The position numbers were made by a program, and so were the translations under genes. A stretch of DNA of 64,000 nucleotides, taken from NCBI GenBank assembly GCA_002483135.1, contig DLHI01000024.1:62001-126000 (forward strand), read 5' to 3'. This document shows, in pieces, positions 9,190 through 18,678 of this stretch; within the stretch, counting starts at the first letter, position 1; each line of letters opens with the position of its first letter. The DNA is from Hyphomonadaceae bacterium UBA7672. GTDB lineage: Bacteria; Pseudomonadota; Alphaproteobacteria; Caulobacterales; Hyphomonadaceae. The notes beneath the pieces were generated by a model that was given only the letters and a program-made list of their open reading frames with translations, did no database searches and was not told the DNA's origin.

Positions 9190-9969
9190 ATGACGAGCCC
9201 GTTCGATCCGGATAATGACCCCGCGCAGGTTGCAGCCGCGAAGGTGGCTGCGGCCAAGGCCCTCAGCGAGGATGACCTGCTGCGCGAAGACCCGGCGAAC
9301 CTGATCGCGAACCCGGCCACGCCCCGGGATGCCGCGACACTGGTCCTCTACAAGCTCATGCCGGATGGCCTGCGCATCCTGATGGGGTGCCGGTCTGCGG
9401 GGCATGATTTCATGCCAGACAAGTATGTATTCCCCGGCGGTCGGGTCGACGATGACGACGCGGTCGTGCCGGCGTTGTCTGAACTGGACGCCGAGGAAGA
9501 CCGTACGCTCGAGATCGGGGCAACGCGTCCAACGCGCGCTTTCCCGCTAACCGCCGTGCGCGAGATGTTCGAGGAGACCGGGCTGATTGTCGGCAAACCG
9601 TCTGAGCGTCTGCTCGACGTGCCGCCCGCATGGGCGGAATATTTCGACCAGGGCGCAGCGCCCTCCCTCTCTGGCCTACAGTTCGTCGGTCGCGCCATCA
9701 CGCCGCCAATGCGTCACAAGCGCTTCGACGCGCGATTCTTTATGGCAAATGCCGAGCAGGCGCTGATCGATGATCGCGACCCTGCCGACAGCCGGGAACT
9801 TGCCGACCTACGCTGGTTCACGCTGGCCGAAGTCGCCGGGCTGGACCTGCCCAACGTCACCCGCTTCGTGATTTCCGAAGTCGAGGCGCGGCTGGCCGGG
9901 CAGACACTGATCAAGCCCTTCCACCTCTACTGGACCCAGGCCGGCCACGTTCGCGAGCGGATCGGCTAG
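9190..9969 (+). CDS. Nudix hydrolase, NUDT8/NUDT19-like with split Nudix box
   Basis: Predicted pyrophosphohydrolase of 259 residues. FPGGRV at 81-86 and REMFEETG at 124-131 are the two halves of a Nudix box, separated by an insertion of about 38 residues. Such an insertion is seen in the NUDT19/NUDT8 branch, whose members often act on CoA or acyl-CoA. The first 40 residues are Ala/Asp-rich and may be partly untranslated if a later start is used. The gene sits 51 bp after rnr, as in many alphaproteobacteria. Substrate is inferred only. Confidence 0.85.
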   Translation: MTSPFDPDNDPAQVAAAKVAAAKALSEDDLLREDPANLIANPATPRDAATLVLYKLMPDGLRILMGCRSAGHDFMPDKYVFPGGRVDDDDAVVPALSELDAEEDRTLEIGATRPTRAFPLTAVREMFEETGLIVGKPSERLLDVPPAWAEYFDQGAAPSLSGLQFVGRAITPPMRHKRFDARFFMANAEQALIDDRDPADSRELADLRWFTLAEVAGLDLPNVTRFVISEVEARLAGQTLIKPFHLYWTQAGHVRERIG

Positions 9970-10007
9970 CCAAATCCCGATATATTTCAGTTATTTGTCG
10001 CTGTCCC

Positions 10008-10036
10008 TTGACTCGGGCGGCGCACGCCTGTCTAAG
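10008..10036 (+). promoter_or_regulatory. Candidate promoter for rpmG
   Basis: TTGACT at 10008-10013, then 17 bp, then TCTAAG at 10031-10036. This is a 5/6 match to a -35 box and a 4/6 match to a -10 box, at the ideal spacing, 39 bp before the rpmG start. Confidence 0.5.
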
Positions 10037-10074
10037 CACGCTTCCTAATTTTCAGACACCGTCCGAGAACGACC

Positions 10075-10242
10075 ATGGCCAAGCCGACCACCATCAAGAT
10101 TCGCCTGAACTCCTCGGCGGACACCGGCTTCTTCTACGTCACGAAGAAGAACCCGCGCACGCAGACCGAGAAGCTCGTGCTGAAGAAGTACGATCCGGTC
10201 GTGCGCAAGCACGTCGAGTTCAAGGAAGGCAAGATCAAGTAA
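10075..10242 (+). CDS. rpmG: 50S ribosomal protein L33
   Basis: A 55-residue ribosomal protein beginning MAKPTTIKIRL and ending EFKEGKIK. It matches the L33 family in length and in the blocks SADTGFFYVTKKNPRT and KKYDPVVRKHVEF. The zinc-binding cysteines of the C+ form are absent, so this is the C-minus (zinc-free) type common in proteobacteria. It ends 33 bp before a strong terminator and is the last gene of this block. Confidence 0.97.
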   Translation: MAKPTTIKIRLNSSADTGFFYVTKKNPRTQTEKLVLKKYDPVVRKHVEFKEGKIK

Positions 10243-10275
10243 GCCTCGCGCTGCTGATCTGATCAAACGGAATCG

Positions 10276-10306
10276 AAAAGGCCCGGAGCATCGCTCCGGG
10301 CCTTTT
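10276..10306. terminator. Bidirectional rho-independent terminator between rpmG and gcd
   Basis: AAAAGGCCCGGAGC-ATC-GCTCCGGGCCTTTT forms a perfect 14-bp stem with T runs available on both strands. It lies between the converging rpmG and glucose dehydrogenase genes and can end both transcripts. Confidence 0.9.
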
Positions 10307-10329
10307 GCTTTTGGGCCTGTGAAGCCGCC

Positions 10330-13116
10330 CTACTGGGCGGCCTTCGGCAGCGCGTAGGCGATCACCCAGCCGCCCTCGCCATCAACCGGCGTGTCGTTCC
10401 CGTCGCGCGGATAGCGCCAGCTGGGGTTCGGGATGGTGACCACCACATACTGGCGGCCATCCTTGCCGACATAGCTCATTGGCGTCGCGTGTGCGCTACC
10501 CGGCAAGTCGTCCTGCCACTTCACCTCGCCCGTGCGTACGTCGAACGCGCGCAGCGTCGCGTCCATCGTGCCGGCATGGAAGATCAGACCGCCGCGCGTC
10601 GTCATCGAGCCCGACTGAAGCGGCGTCCCAACCATGAACGGCAACCCGCTCTGGACCCCGAACGGCCCCGACTGTTTCATCGATCCCAGAGAGCGCTTCC
10701 AGAGCAGCGTGTTGGTGTTGAGGTCGATCACGCCGAGCACGCCATAGGGCGGCTCGAAGCACGGCAGGTTGGAGCCGATGTTGAGGAACGGGATCGGCAG
10801 GCGCCAGTCGGACATGAACGGCGCCGTGTCTCCACGATAAAGCACGCGATCCTGGTCGAACCGCTGGCGATGCGCCGCGGCAGCTGGATCAGGCTGTCCA
10901 CCGCCCGGGCCACGCCCAGGCCCGGCAGCCGGCGCTTGCGGTCCGGCATGGTCGTCACGCGCGGCCCGGCGGGCTGCGTTCTGCGCCGCCATGGCTTCGC
11001 GATCCTCAAGGCTGCGCAAGACAATGCGGTTGCCCATCGTCATCGGCGCGGCGATCAGCAGGCCGTTGTCAGCATCAACCGAGACCGAGCCCCAGTTGAA
11101 GCCGCCGGCATTGCCCGGATACTGGAACGAGCCGCCCCAGGTCTCCTGATCCGTGCCATAGCCGCCGCCGCCACGCATTGGCGGTGTGAAGATGCCCTCA
11201 TAGCGCATCTTCTTGTACTCGATCCGGCAGTGCAGCTGGTCGAGCGGTGTGACGCCCCACATGTCCTGCTCGAGCCGATCGTCGCGGAAGTGCGGCAGCG
11301 GCGAGAAGGGCTGGGTCGCGGTTACCCTTTCTCCCTCGGCCGGATTCTGCGGCACAGCCAGTTCGGGCGTGTCGTAGATCGGAACGCCGGTACGACGGTC
11401 GAGCAGGAATATCTCGCCACGTTTGGTCGGTTGGGCGACGGCGGGGATGATCTCGCCAGTGCCATCCTTACGAATGTCGATCAGCACGGGCTGCGAGGGC
11501 ACGTCATAGTCCCAGATATCGCGATGGACGGTCTGGTAGACCCAGCGGCGGATGCCGGTCGCTGCATCAATCGCGACGATGGCGCTGGCGTTCTCTTCGG
11601 ACTCCTTCGAGCGGAGGTCGCCGTCGAAGTAATCGGGCGAGGAGTTGCCCGTCGGCGCGTAGATCAGGTTCAGCTTTGGATCGTAGCTCATATTGGACCA
11701 CACGTTCGGCGTGCCGCGCGTGTATTCCTGACCCTCGTCTGGCAATCCTTGGAAACCGGGCTTGCCCATGTCCCACGCCCAGGCGAATTCGCCCGTGATT
11801 GTGTCATAGGCGCGCACGACGCCCGACGGGTTGCCGATCTGCTGGTTGTCAGTGACCCAGCCACCGGTCACCACCTTGTCGCCCGCGACGAGCGGAGCCG
11901 AGGTCACCATGAAGTTTCCGAGCGGGGCATAACCGAGCCCCGACATCAGGTTGATTTCGCCGTTACGGCCGAAGGTCGTGCAGGTCTGGCCAGTCATCGC
12001 GTCAACGGCGACAAGGCGGGCGTCCACCGTTCCGGCGATGATACGCTTGGCGCACTCGCCAGTGTATTCAGCGGGCGCCTCGTAATAGCCTAGGCCGCGG
12101 CATGTGCGGGCGAATGTGGAGGCATTCTCGATGCCACCGGGGACCTCCGTCTTGGTGTCATGACGCCAGACTTCGGCGCCGCTGTCTGAATCAAGGGCAA
12201 TCAACGTGCTTCCGGCTGTGCAGACATAGACCAAGCCATTGGCCATCTGCGGCGTCTGCTTGAAGTCGTAGGGAACGCCCGTGCGGTATTCCCAGACCTT
12301 TTCCAGCCCGCCGACGGTTTCAAGATTGATTTGGTCGATCTGTGCGAAGCGTTGGCCTCCCGCGACCCCGCCATAGAAGCGCCAATCTCCCACGGCTGAA
12401 TCGCCGATCAGCTTGGCGTCGCGTGTGCCTTCGGCCACAGGCCAGTGCTGCATGGCCCCCACGGCAAGCAAGAGCGCGCCAGCGACGCTGGCAAAGCCCA
12501 CCCAGCGACCGCCGACATAGATGGGGCGCGTCTCCGGTTTCTTGGTCGCCGCGGCATGCCATGGCGACAGGAACCAGAGGCCCACTACCAGCCAAGCCGC
12601 AAGGCGCGGCAGTAGGGCGACGAAGTCGAGACCCGCCTCAAGATACGACCACACCACCGTCACGACGAGGATCGCGGCGTAGATGGTCGAGGCCAGCGGA
12701 TTGCGATTGAAGACCAGCCAACCGCAGGCGGCCAGCAGCGCCCCCATAAGCGCGTAATAGAAGCTGCCGCCCAGCACCAGCAACTGGACGCCGTACCAGA
12801 GAAGGTAAGCTCCGATTGACACCAGTGCCGCCGCATAGGCCGCGTTGAGACCCAGCACGATAGCCTGGGGCTCGTTCTTGCGGATCAGTTGGACCGAGAC
12901 GAAGGCCGCTCCGGCGAACAGCGCGCCGGTGAGGAAGTAGAACATCGCCGCGATGATCATGCCGGTGTTGACCAGCAGCGGCAGCGGGTTCGGATTGAAC
13001 GGGCTCGGCGCCGGCACAGGCGGCATGAGTTCGTTGACGACACCGCCAACGATAGAAACGACCGCGATCAACAGATAGGCGACCGCAAACGCCCATGGGG
13101 CGATACGCGTTGGCAT
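10330..13116 (-). CDS. Membrane-bound PQQ-dependent glucose (quinate/shikimate-type) dehydrogenase
   Basis: A quinoprotein oxidising aldoses (or quinate-like substrates) on the periplasmic side and passing electrons to ubiquinone. The first 150 residues hold about five membrane segments, followed by a PQQ beta-propeller with YRTG, DWRFYGG, TGQTCTTFG, APTGNSSPDYFDG and QTVHRDIWDYDVPSQP. I chose the ATG at 13116 because GGGAGG lies 7 bp upstream; an in-frame extension to 13206 has none. At 928 residues it is longer than E. coli Gcd (796). A Gly/Pro/Ala-rich insertion falls near 710-750. No pqq synthesis gene is in the window. Confidence 0.9.
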   Translation of the reverse strand: MPTRIAPWAFAVAYLLIAVVSIVGGVVNELMPPVPAPSPFNPNPLPLLVNTGMIIAAMFYFLTGALFAGAAFVSVQLIRKNEPQAIVLGLNAAYAAALVSIGAYLLWYGVQLLVLGGSFYYALMGALLAACGWLVFNRNPLASTIYAAILVVTVVWSYLEAGLDFVALLPRLAAWLVVGLWFLSPWHAAATKKPETRPIYVGGRWVGFASVAGALLLAVGAMQHWPVAEGTRDAKLIGDSAVGDWRFYGGVAGGQRFAQIDQINLETVGGLEKVWEYRTGVPYDFKQTPQMANGLVYVCTAGSTLIALDSDSGAEVWRHDTKTEVPGGIENASTFARTCRGLGYYEAPAEYTGECAKRIIAGTVDARLVAVDAMTGQTCTTFGRNGEINLMSGLGYAPLGNFMVTSAPLVAGDKVVTGGWVTDNQQIGNPSGVVRAYDTITGEFAWAWDMGKPGFQGLPDEGQEYTRGTPNVWSNMSYDPKLNLIYAPTGNSSPDYFDGDLRSKESEENASAIVAIDAATGIRRWVYQTVHRDIWDYDVPSQPVLIDIRKDGTGEIIPAVAQPTKRGEIFLLDRRTGVPIYDTPELAVPQNPAEGERVTATQPFSPLPHFRDDRLEQDMWGVTPLDQLHCRIEYKKMRYEGIFTPPMRGGGGYGTDQETWGGSFQYPGNAGGFNWGSVSVDADNGLLIAAPMTMGNRIVLRSLEDREAMAAQNAARRAARDDHAGPQAPAAGPGRGPGGGQPDPAAAAHRQRFDQDRVLYRGDTAPFMSDWRLPIPFLNIGSNLPCFEPPYGVLGVIDLNTNTLLWKRSLGSMKQSGPFGVQSGLPFMVGTPLQSGSMTTRGGLIFHAGTMDATLRAFDVRTGEVKWQDDLPGSAHATPMSYVGKDGRQYVVVTIPNPSWRYPRDGNDTPVDGEGGWVIAYALPKAAQ

Positions 13117-13287
13117 TGATGTCCTCCCGACCAGCCGTATCCCAGCGCCCAACTCCCGCGCGGTCCGGCCTTCTGGCAACGAAACTAGCGTTACTGATCG
13201 GTCCATGAAAAGCGCCCGATCGCCCCAACCGACGTCTTTTCGTAGCGTCAGCTGTCACAAGCCTGTGCGCGGAGCGCGGGAATGAGC

Positions 13288-14883
13288 CTATGCGAAGGGC
13301 CGCATTGGCTCGGCCTTGTGCTCGGCGAAGATCGTATCGTCGTTCGCCTCGATCAGCCGGACCTCATAGCCCCAGAGGTCGGCCAGGTGCTGCAGAACAC
13401 GGTCTGCGTCCTTTTCCTCGAGCGTGACCCCGTCGACCACGTTGTGGCGCAGCTCGAGCCTGCGGTCGCCGGCAAGATCAACATCGACCACCTGGATATC
13501 CGGGTCGCGCCGGGCGACGTCATACTGCCGCGCCAGCGCCCGGCGAACCTCGCGATAGCCACGCTCGTCATGGATGGCGGCGACCAGCATCTCCTCCTCG
13601 TCGTGGTCATCGACGATGTGGAACAAGCCCATCTTCCGGATCAGGTGAGGCGACAAGTATTGCGAGATGATGCTCTCGTCGCGGAAGTTCGCCCACACCT
13701 CCTTCAGCGTGCCGTAGGGGTTGCCGTTGCCGGCGATATCCGGGAACCAGGCGCGGTCCTCATCGGTCGGCGTCAGCGAGATGCGCTCGATGTCCTGCAT
13801 CATGGCAAAGCCGAGCGCATAGGGGTTGATCCCGGAATAGCGACGGTCGTTGAAGTCAGGCTGCATCACCACGCTCGTGTGCGAGTGCAGGAATTCGAGA
13901 TACGCGCCGTCGCTAATCTGACCCGTTTCGTGCAGACGCGTCATGATGCGATGGTGGGTCCACGTTGCGCAGCCCTCGTTCATCATCTTCGTCTGTCGCT
14001 GCGGATAGAAGTACTGCGCAATCAGACGGATAATGCGCAGGATCTCGCGCTGCCATCCGGCGAGACGCGGTGCGGTCTTTTCGAGAAAATAAAGGATGTT
14101 CTCTTCCGGCAGTTTCAGGATGGCCTTGCGGCGATCCTCTTCCATCTTCTTCTTCGAGGCCGGCACCTTGCCCTTCGCCTTGGGCACCGTGCGCCAGAGA
14201 TCGTTGAACAGAGCCTCGCCGTGTGCGCGGCGTTCCTGTTCGCGGCGCTCTTCGGTCGCCAGGTCCATCGATCGCTTGCCGGGATAGCGGTGGATGCCGT
14301 GGCTCTGCAGCGCGTGCGCCGCGTCCACCAGCCGCTCCACCGCCTCGATCCCATACCGCTCTTCGCACTTTGCGATGTAGCTCTTGGCGAATGAAAGATA
14401 GCCCGCGATGCCCGACGCATCGGTCCACTGACGGAACACATAGTTGTTCTTGAAGAAGTGGTTGTGGCCCATGGCGGCGTGGGCCAGCACCAGCGTCTGC
14501 ATCGTCGCGGAGTTCTCCTCCATAATGTAGCAGATGCACGGGTCGGAATTGATGACGATCTCGTACGCGAGGCCCTGATAGCCCTTGTTGTACATCATCT
14601 GGTTGCGGGCAAAATCCTTGCCGAAGCTCCAGTGCTTGTAGAACAGCGGCATGCCGACGCTGGAATAGGCATCCAGCATCTGCTCGGACGTGATCACCTC
14701 GATCTGCGTGCGATAGGTGTCGAGACCAAGCTCGCCCTCGCCGATCTTGCGCACGGCGTCGAATATCCGGCCCAGCGTATCGAAGTTCCAGTCTGAGCCG
14801 GTGTAGAGGAGCGAGGCCGACGGTTCTGGCTTGGCCACCAGCTTGGACTTCGGCTTGCGCGCAGCGGTTGTCTCGTTGCTCAT
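13288..14883 (-). CDS. SpoVR family protein (YcgB-like)
   Basis: A 531-residue cytoplasmic protein of the SpoVR/YcgB family. Family blocks are present: HWSFGKDF, VINSDPCICYIMEENSA, HAAMGHNHFFKNNY, NEGCATWTHHRIM and GINPYALGFAMMQDIE. The family is tied to stationary phase or sporulation, but its biochemical role is not settled. The gene starts 3 bp after the YeaH-like gene and is the last of a three-gene operon with prkA and yeaH, the combination known from E. coli as yeaGH plus ycgB. Confidence 0.93.
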   Translation of the reverse strand: MSNETTAARKPKSKLVAKPEPSASLLYTGSDWNFDTLGRIFDAVRKIGEGELGLDTYRTQIEVITSEQMLDAYSSVGMPLFYKHWSFGKDFARNQMMYNKGYQGLAYEIVINSDPCICYIMEENSATMQTLVLAHAAMGHNHFFKNNYVFRQWTDASGIAGYLSFAKSYIAKCEERYGIEAVERLVDAAHALQSHGIHRYPGKRSMDLATEERREQERRAHGEALFNDLWRTVPKAKGKVPASKKKMEEDRRKAILKLPEENILYFLEKTAPRLAGWQREILRIIRLIAQYFYPQRQTKMMNEGCATWTHHRIMTRLHETGQISDGAYLEFLHSHTSVVMQPDFNDRRYSGINPYALGFAMMQDIERISLTPTDEDRAWFPDIAGNGNPYGTLKEVWANFRDESIISQYLSPHLIRKMGLFHIVDDHDEEEMLVAAIHDERGYREVRRALARQYDVARRDPDIQVVDVDLAGDRRLELRHNVVDGVTLEEKDADRVLQHLADLWGYEVRLIEANDDTIFAEHKAEPMRPFA

Positions 14884-14886
14884 GGC

Positions 14887-16170
14887 TTACGCCTCCGCCT
14901 TCGCGCCTTCACGCGCGAACAGGTCCCGGAACACGGGATAGATATCGCGGCGGTGGCTGACCTTGCGCATCGCAAGACGTTCTTCAGATCCGGCGACGAG
15001 TTCATAGGCTCGCCACAACGAAGACGCTTCGCCCGCGCCATCGTCGCGCCCATGGCCAACTTCGAGATAGGCGTAGTACTGGCACAGCGGCAGGATCGCA
15101 GTCCGCAGCAGGTTGATGGTGTTGTTGTTGTCCATCGGCAGATTGTCGCCGTCGCTCGCCTGCGCGGCATAGATGTTCCACTGGTTGGCCGGAAAGCGGT
15201 CGTGAACGATACGCGCCATCTCCTCCAGCGCGGTCGAGACAACCGTGCCGCCGCTTTCGCGCGAATGGAAGAAGGTGTCCTCGTCTACCTCCTTGGCCTC
15301 ATGGGTGTGTCGAATGAACACGACGTCCACACGCTTGTACCGCCGCTTGAGGAACAGATACAGCAGCGAGTAGAACCGCTTGGCGAGGTCCTTCATGTGC
15401 TCGTCCATCGAGCCGGACACGTCCATCAGGCAGAACATCACGGCGCGCGCGACAGGCTTGGGAACCTGGTCATAGCGGCGATAGCGCACGTCGATCGGAT
15501 CAATGAACGGCACCAACCGCATGCGCTTCTGCTTGCGTTCAAGCTCAGCGCGCAGGCCGGCAACCGCCGCGTCATGCCCGCCCTCATCATCAAGCCGGGC
15601 GATCTCCGCCTCAAGCGCCGCGATTTCCTCCGGGCGCGGACGGCCAAGCGCCGTGCGGCGGAGCATCGAATTGCGCATGGTACGCCCCACCGACAGCGTT
15701 GCCGGCGGACCGGAGGAGCGATAACCCGCGCGAACCGGTTGCGTCTCCTCGACGCCCAGCACCTGCCGCTTTGCCAGATCGGGCAGTTCGAGATCTTCGA
15801 GGAAAAGATCGAGGAACTCATCGTCCGACAGCGCGAAACGAAACTCATCCTCGCCTTCGCCGCCATCTCCAGCGCCTGAACCGCCGCCTTCATCGTCGGG
15901 GCGGGGGATCGTATCGCCCTGCACATACTTCTTGTTGCCGGGCAGCACGTATTCGCGCTTGCCGCCCTCGCTGCCGCGGCGCAGCACGGGTTCATGCACC
16001 CCATCGGCCGGCACCACGATGTCGCCCGCCTTGTCGACGTCCTTGATAGAACGCTTGGCGGATGCCTCCCGCACGGCCCGTCGCACAAGCGCGCGAGCGC
16101 GGCGGATGAATCTCTGGCGGTTCGCCAGCGACTTGCCCCCCGGGTCCCGACGACGGTCGATGATGTGCAT
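14887..16170 (-). CDS. YeaH/DUF444 (UPF0229) family protein
   Basis: 427 residues, the same length as E. coli YeaH. The C-terminal half has a von Willebrand A-like domain with the MIDAS-type motif MDVSGSMDEH (DVSGS at 250-254) and the later FIRHTHEAKEVDE and SRESGGTVVSTAL blocks. A low-complexity acidic Gly-rich stretch (about 91-110) links it to a basic N-terminus. In E. coli the partner kinase YeaG acts with YeaH in nitrogen starvation. It lies 15 bp after prkA and 3 bp before spoVR. Confidence 0.93.
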   Translation of the reverse strand: MHIIDRRRDPGGKSLANRQRFIRRARALVRRAVREASAKRSIKDVDKAGDIVVPADGVHEPVLRRGSEGGKREYVLPGNKKYVQGDTIPRPDDEGGGSGAGDGGEGEDEFRFALSDDEFLDLFLEDLELPDLAKRQVLGVEETQPVRAGYRSSGPPATLSVGRTMRNSMLRRTALGRPRPEEIAALEAEIARLDDEGGHDAAVAGLRAELERKQKRMRLVPFIDPIDVRYRRYDQVPKPVARAVMFCLMDVSGSMDEHMKDLAKRFYSLLYLFLKRRYKRVDVVFIRHTHEAKEVDEDTFFHSRESGGTVVSTALEEMARIVHDRFPANQWNIYAAQASDGDNLPMDNNNTINLLRTAILPLCQYYAYLEVGHGRDDGAGEASSLWRAYELVAGSEERLAMRKVSHRRDIYPVFRDLFAREGAKAEA

Positions 16171-16185
16171 GTGTGAGGGCTTTCG

Positions 16186-18126
16186 CTAGCTGGTCTGCTT
16201 GACCCTCATGTACCACTCGACCAGGCGGCGAACCTGCCGTTCGGTGTAGCCACGCTCCATCATGCGCTGAACGAACTCGTCGTGCTTCTTCTCACTCTCC
16301 GAGTCCTTCTTCGATCCGAACGAGATCACAGGCAGCAGGTCTTCGACCTGACTGAACATGCGCCGCTCGATCACTTCGCGGATCTTCTCGTAGGACGTCC
16401 AGCTCGGGTTCTTGCCCTTGTTGTTGGCGCGCGCCCGCAGCGTGAATTTCACCACCTCGTTGCGGAAGTCCTTCGGATTGGCGATTCCGGCCGGCTTCTC
16501 GATCTTCGACAGCTCCTGATTCAGGAGTTCGCGATCCAGCATCTGGCCCGTGTCCGGGTCCTTGAAGTCCTGATCCTCGATCCACGCATCCGCATAGTCG
16601 ACATAGCGGTCGAACAGATTCTGTCCGTAGTCGTGATAGCTTTCGAGATACGCCTTCTGGATCTCGTGGCCGATGAACTCCGCATAGCGCGGCGCAAGTT
16701 CGGCCTTGATGAATTCCAGGTACTGCCCCTCGACGTCCTCGGGATACTGCTCGCGCTTGATCGCTTGCTCCAGGACGTACATCAGGTGCACCGGATCGGC
16801 GGCCACCTCTTCGGTATCGTGATTGAATGTCGCTGACAGCGCCTTGAAGGCGAAGCGAGTCGAGATGCCGTCCATGCCCTCATCGACGCCGGCGGCATCC
16901 TTGTATTCCTGCAGCGTGCGCGCCTTGGGGTCGACCTCCTTGAGGCTTTCCCCATCATAGACGCGCATCTTGGCGAACAGGTTCGAGTTCTCGTGTGGTT
17001 TGAGGCGCGACAGCACCGCAAACCGCGCCAGCATTTCCAGCGTTCCTGGCGCCAGCGGCGCATCGGCCAGTTCCGAGCTGCGCACCAGCTTCTCGTAGAT
17101 CTTCGTCTCTTCCGTGACCCGCAGCGCGTAAGGGACCTTGATCACGTAGATACGGTCGATGAAGGCCTCGTTGGTCTTGTTGTTCTTGAACGCGCGCCAC
17201 TCGCTTTCGTTGGAGTGCGCCAACACGATGCCCGTGAATGGGATCGCGCCGATGTTCTCCGAGCCGACATAGTTCCCTTCCTGCGTCGCAGTCAGAAGCG
17301 GGTGCAGCATCTTGATCGGCGCCTTGAACATCTCGACGAATTCGAGAACGCCTTGGTTCGCGCGGTTAAGGCCGCCGGAATAGCTGTACGCATCCGGATC
17401 GGACTGCGAGTGCATCTCAAGCTTGCGGATATCAACCTTGCCGACCAGGGAGGACACATCCTGGTTGTTCTCGTCGCCCGGTTCAACCTTTGCGACGCCG
17501 ATCTGGCGCATGCGGGACGGCTTCACCTTGGCGACGCGGAACTTGGTGATGTCGCCGCCGAACTCATCCAGACGCTTCAGCGCCCACGGGCTCATCAGCC
17601 CCGTCAAACGCCGACGCGGAATGCCGTAGTCCTTCTGCAGTTGTTCCGCCTGCGTTTCCGGATCGAACAGCACGAGAGGGCTTTCGAACACGGGGCTGAG
17701 ATCATTGCCGGCCTTCAGCACATAGATGGGCAGGTCTTCGATCAGCGCCTTGATGCGCTCTGCCAGCGAAGACTTGCCGCCGCCGACAGGGCCCAGCAGG
17801 TAGAGGATCTGCTTGCGCTCCTCGAGGCCCTGCGCGCCCTGCCGGAAGAAGGCGACAATCCGCTCGATCGTCTCTTCCATCCCGTAGAATTCGGAGAAGC
17901 GGGGATAGACGCGGATTGTGCGATTGGAGTGGATGCGGCCGAGGCGCGGATCCCGCGACGTGTCGATCATCTCCGGCTCGCCGATCGCAGCAAGCAACCG
18001 CTCGTGCGGGCCCGCGAACATCAGCGGGTCCTTCCTGCAGCCTTCGAGATACTCCTGGATCGTCATCACCGTCTCGCGACGGCTTTCGAAGGCCTTCGTG
18101 TAGCTGTCGAACAGATCGCGCGACAT
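16186..18126 (-). CDS. prkA: PrkA/YeaG-type serine protein kinase (AAA+)
   Basis: A 646-residue protein, close to the 644 of E. coli YeaG. Walker A GPVGGGKS is at about 112-119; the PrkA core (LTATQEGNYVGSE, VLAHSNESEW) and the C-terminal PrkA domain follow. The ATG at 18126 is chosen because AAGGGAG lies about 5 bp upstream and because it gives the family length; an adjacent ATG at 18129 is also possible. It is the first gene of prkA-yeaH-spoVR, whose homologues respond to starvation and stationary-phase stress. Confidence 0.95.
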   Translation of the reverse strand: MSRDLFDSYTKAFESRRETVMTIQEYLEGCRKDPLMFAGPHERLLAAIGEPEMIDTSRDPRLGRIHSNRTIRVYPRFSEFYGMEETIERIVAFFRQGAQGLEERKQILYLLGPVGGGKSSLAERIKALIEDLPIYVLKAGNDLSPVFESPLVLFDPETQAEQLQKDYGIPRRRLTGLMSPWALKRLDEFGGDITKFRVAKVKPSRMRQIGVAKVEPGDENNQDVSSLVGKVDIRKLEMHSQSDPDAYSYSGGLNRANQGVLEFVEMFKAPIKMLHPLLTATQEGNYVGSENIGAIPFTGIVLAHSNESEWRAFKNNKTNEAFIDRIYVIKVPYALRVTEETKIYEKLVRSSELADAPLAPGTLEMLARFAVLSRLKPHENSNLFAKMRVYDGESLKEVDPKARTLQEYKDAAGVDEGMDGISTRFAFKALSATFNHDTEEVAADPVHLMYVLEQAIKREQYPEDVEGQYLEFIKAELAPRYAEFIGHEIQKAYLESYHDYGQNLFDRYVDYADAWIEDQDFKDPDTGQMLDRELLNQELSKIEKPAGIANPKDFRNEVVKFTLRARANNKGKNPSWTSYEKIREVIERRMFSQVEDLLPVISFGSKKDSESEKKHDEFVQRMMERGYTERQVRRLVEWYMRVKQTS

Positions 18127-18129
18127 CAT

Positions 18130-18678
18130 CGCTCCCTTTTCAGCCCGCAGAGCGGGATCCAGAGGCACGTCAGGTCGGAACTGCTTCAGCGTTTGACCGC
18201 GCCGCCGCAGTCCCTCGTAGGCTGCACCCGTTCGGGAGAAGCGCGCCTGCCAGTCGGTGGCAGCGCAGGCGCCCGCCCGATGGTGCGTAGAGGAACCATC
18301 TCCTCAAATGTCGGCGCTGGAAAGGCGAATTGAAGAGGTCGTACTGCTCAACCGCCCCGCGCTGAATCACGATACTAGAAGAATCGCTCGGCGGTACCAG
18401 CCCTCGCTACATTTGAACGAGGACTGAAGCAGCCGGTCGCCTGCCGTGCTGCATCCGCCACAATTGCTGCGTCGTGATCGGGCAATGTGTGGAATTGTCT
18501 GCCTTTGCCGTGTGCATTGTTACAGTTGGCGTTACAGTTGGCCCGGCGCCGTGCACGAACATGCCCTCAACTGAAGCCATCTGGCACCCGTCGGATCAGG
18601 GGCCTAGCGCCGCGGGATCGCGTTGGCGCTCAACATGTGTGAGTGCTGGTCGCAACGCGAGTAACAGGATGGCGTCGG
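18130..18678. other. Gene-poor stretch upstream of prkA
   Basis: About 550 bp without a convincing gene. Its open frames have no coding-like composition and no ribosome site. It should hold the prkA operon promoter, but I cannot point to clear boxes. One local feature is a tandem 12-bp duplication (GTTACAGTTGGC) at 18519-18530 and 18531-18542. Confidence 0.6.

Noticed and set aside
13282..14394. 370-codon frame antisense to spoVR
   Set aside because: SpoVR family blocks run through the minus strand over the same bases, so this is a shadow.
16993..18333. Long frame antisense to prkA
   Set aside because: Opposite a strongly conserved kinase; no SD and repetitive Arg/Leu/His composition typical of shadows.
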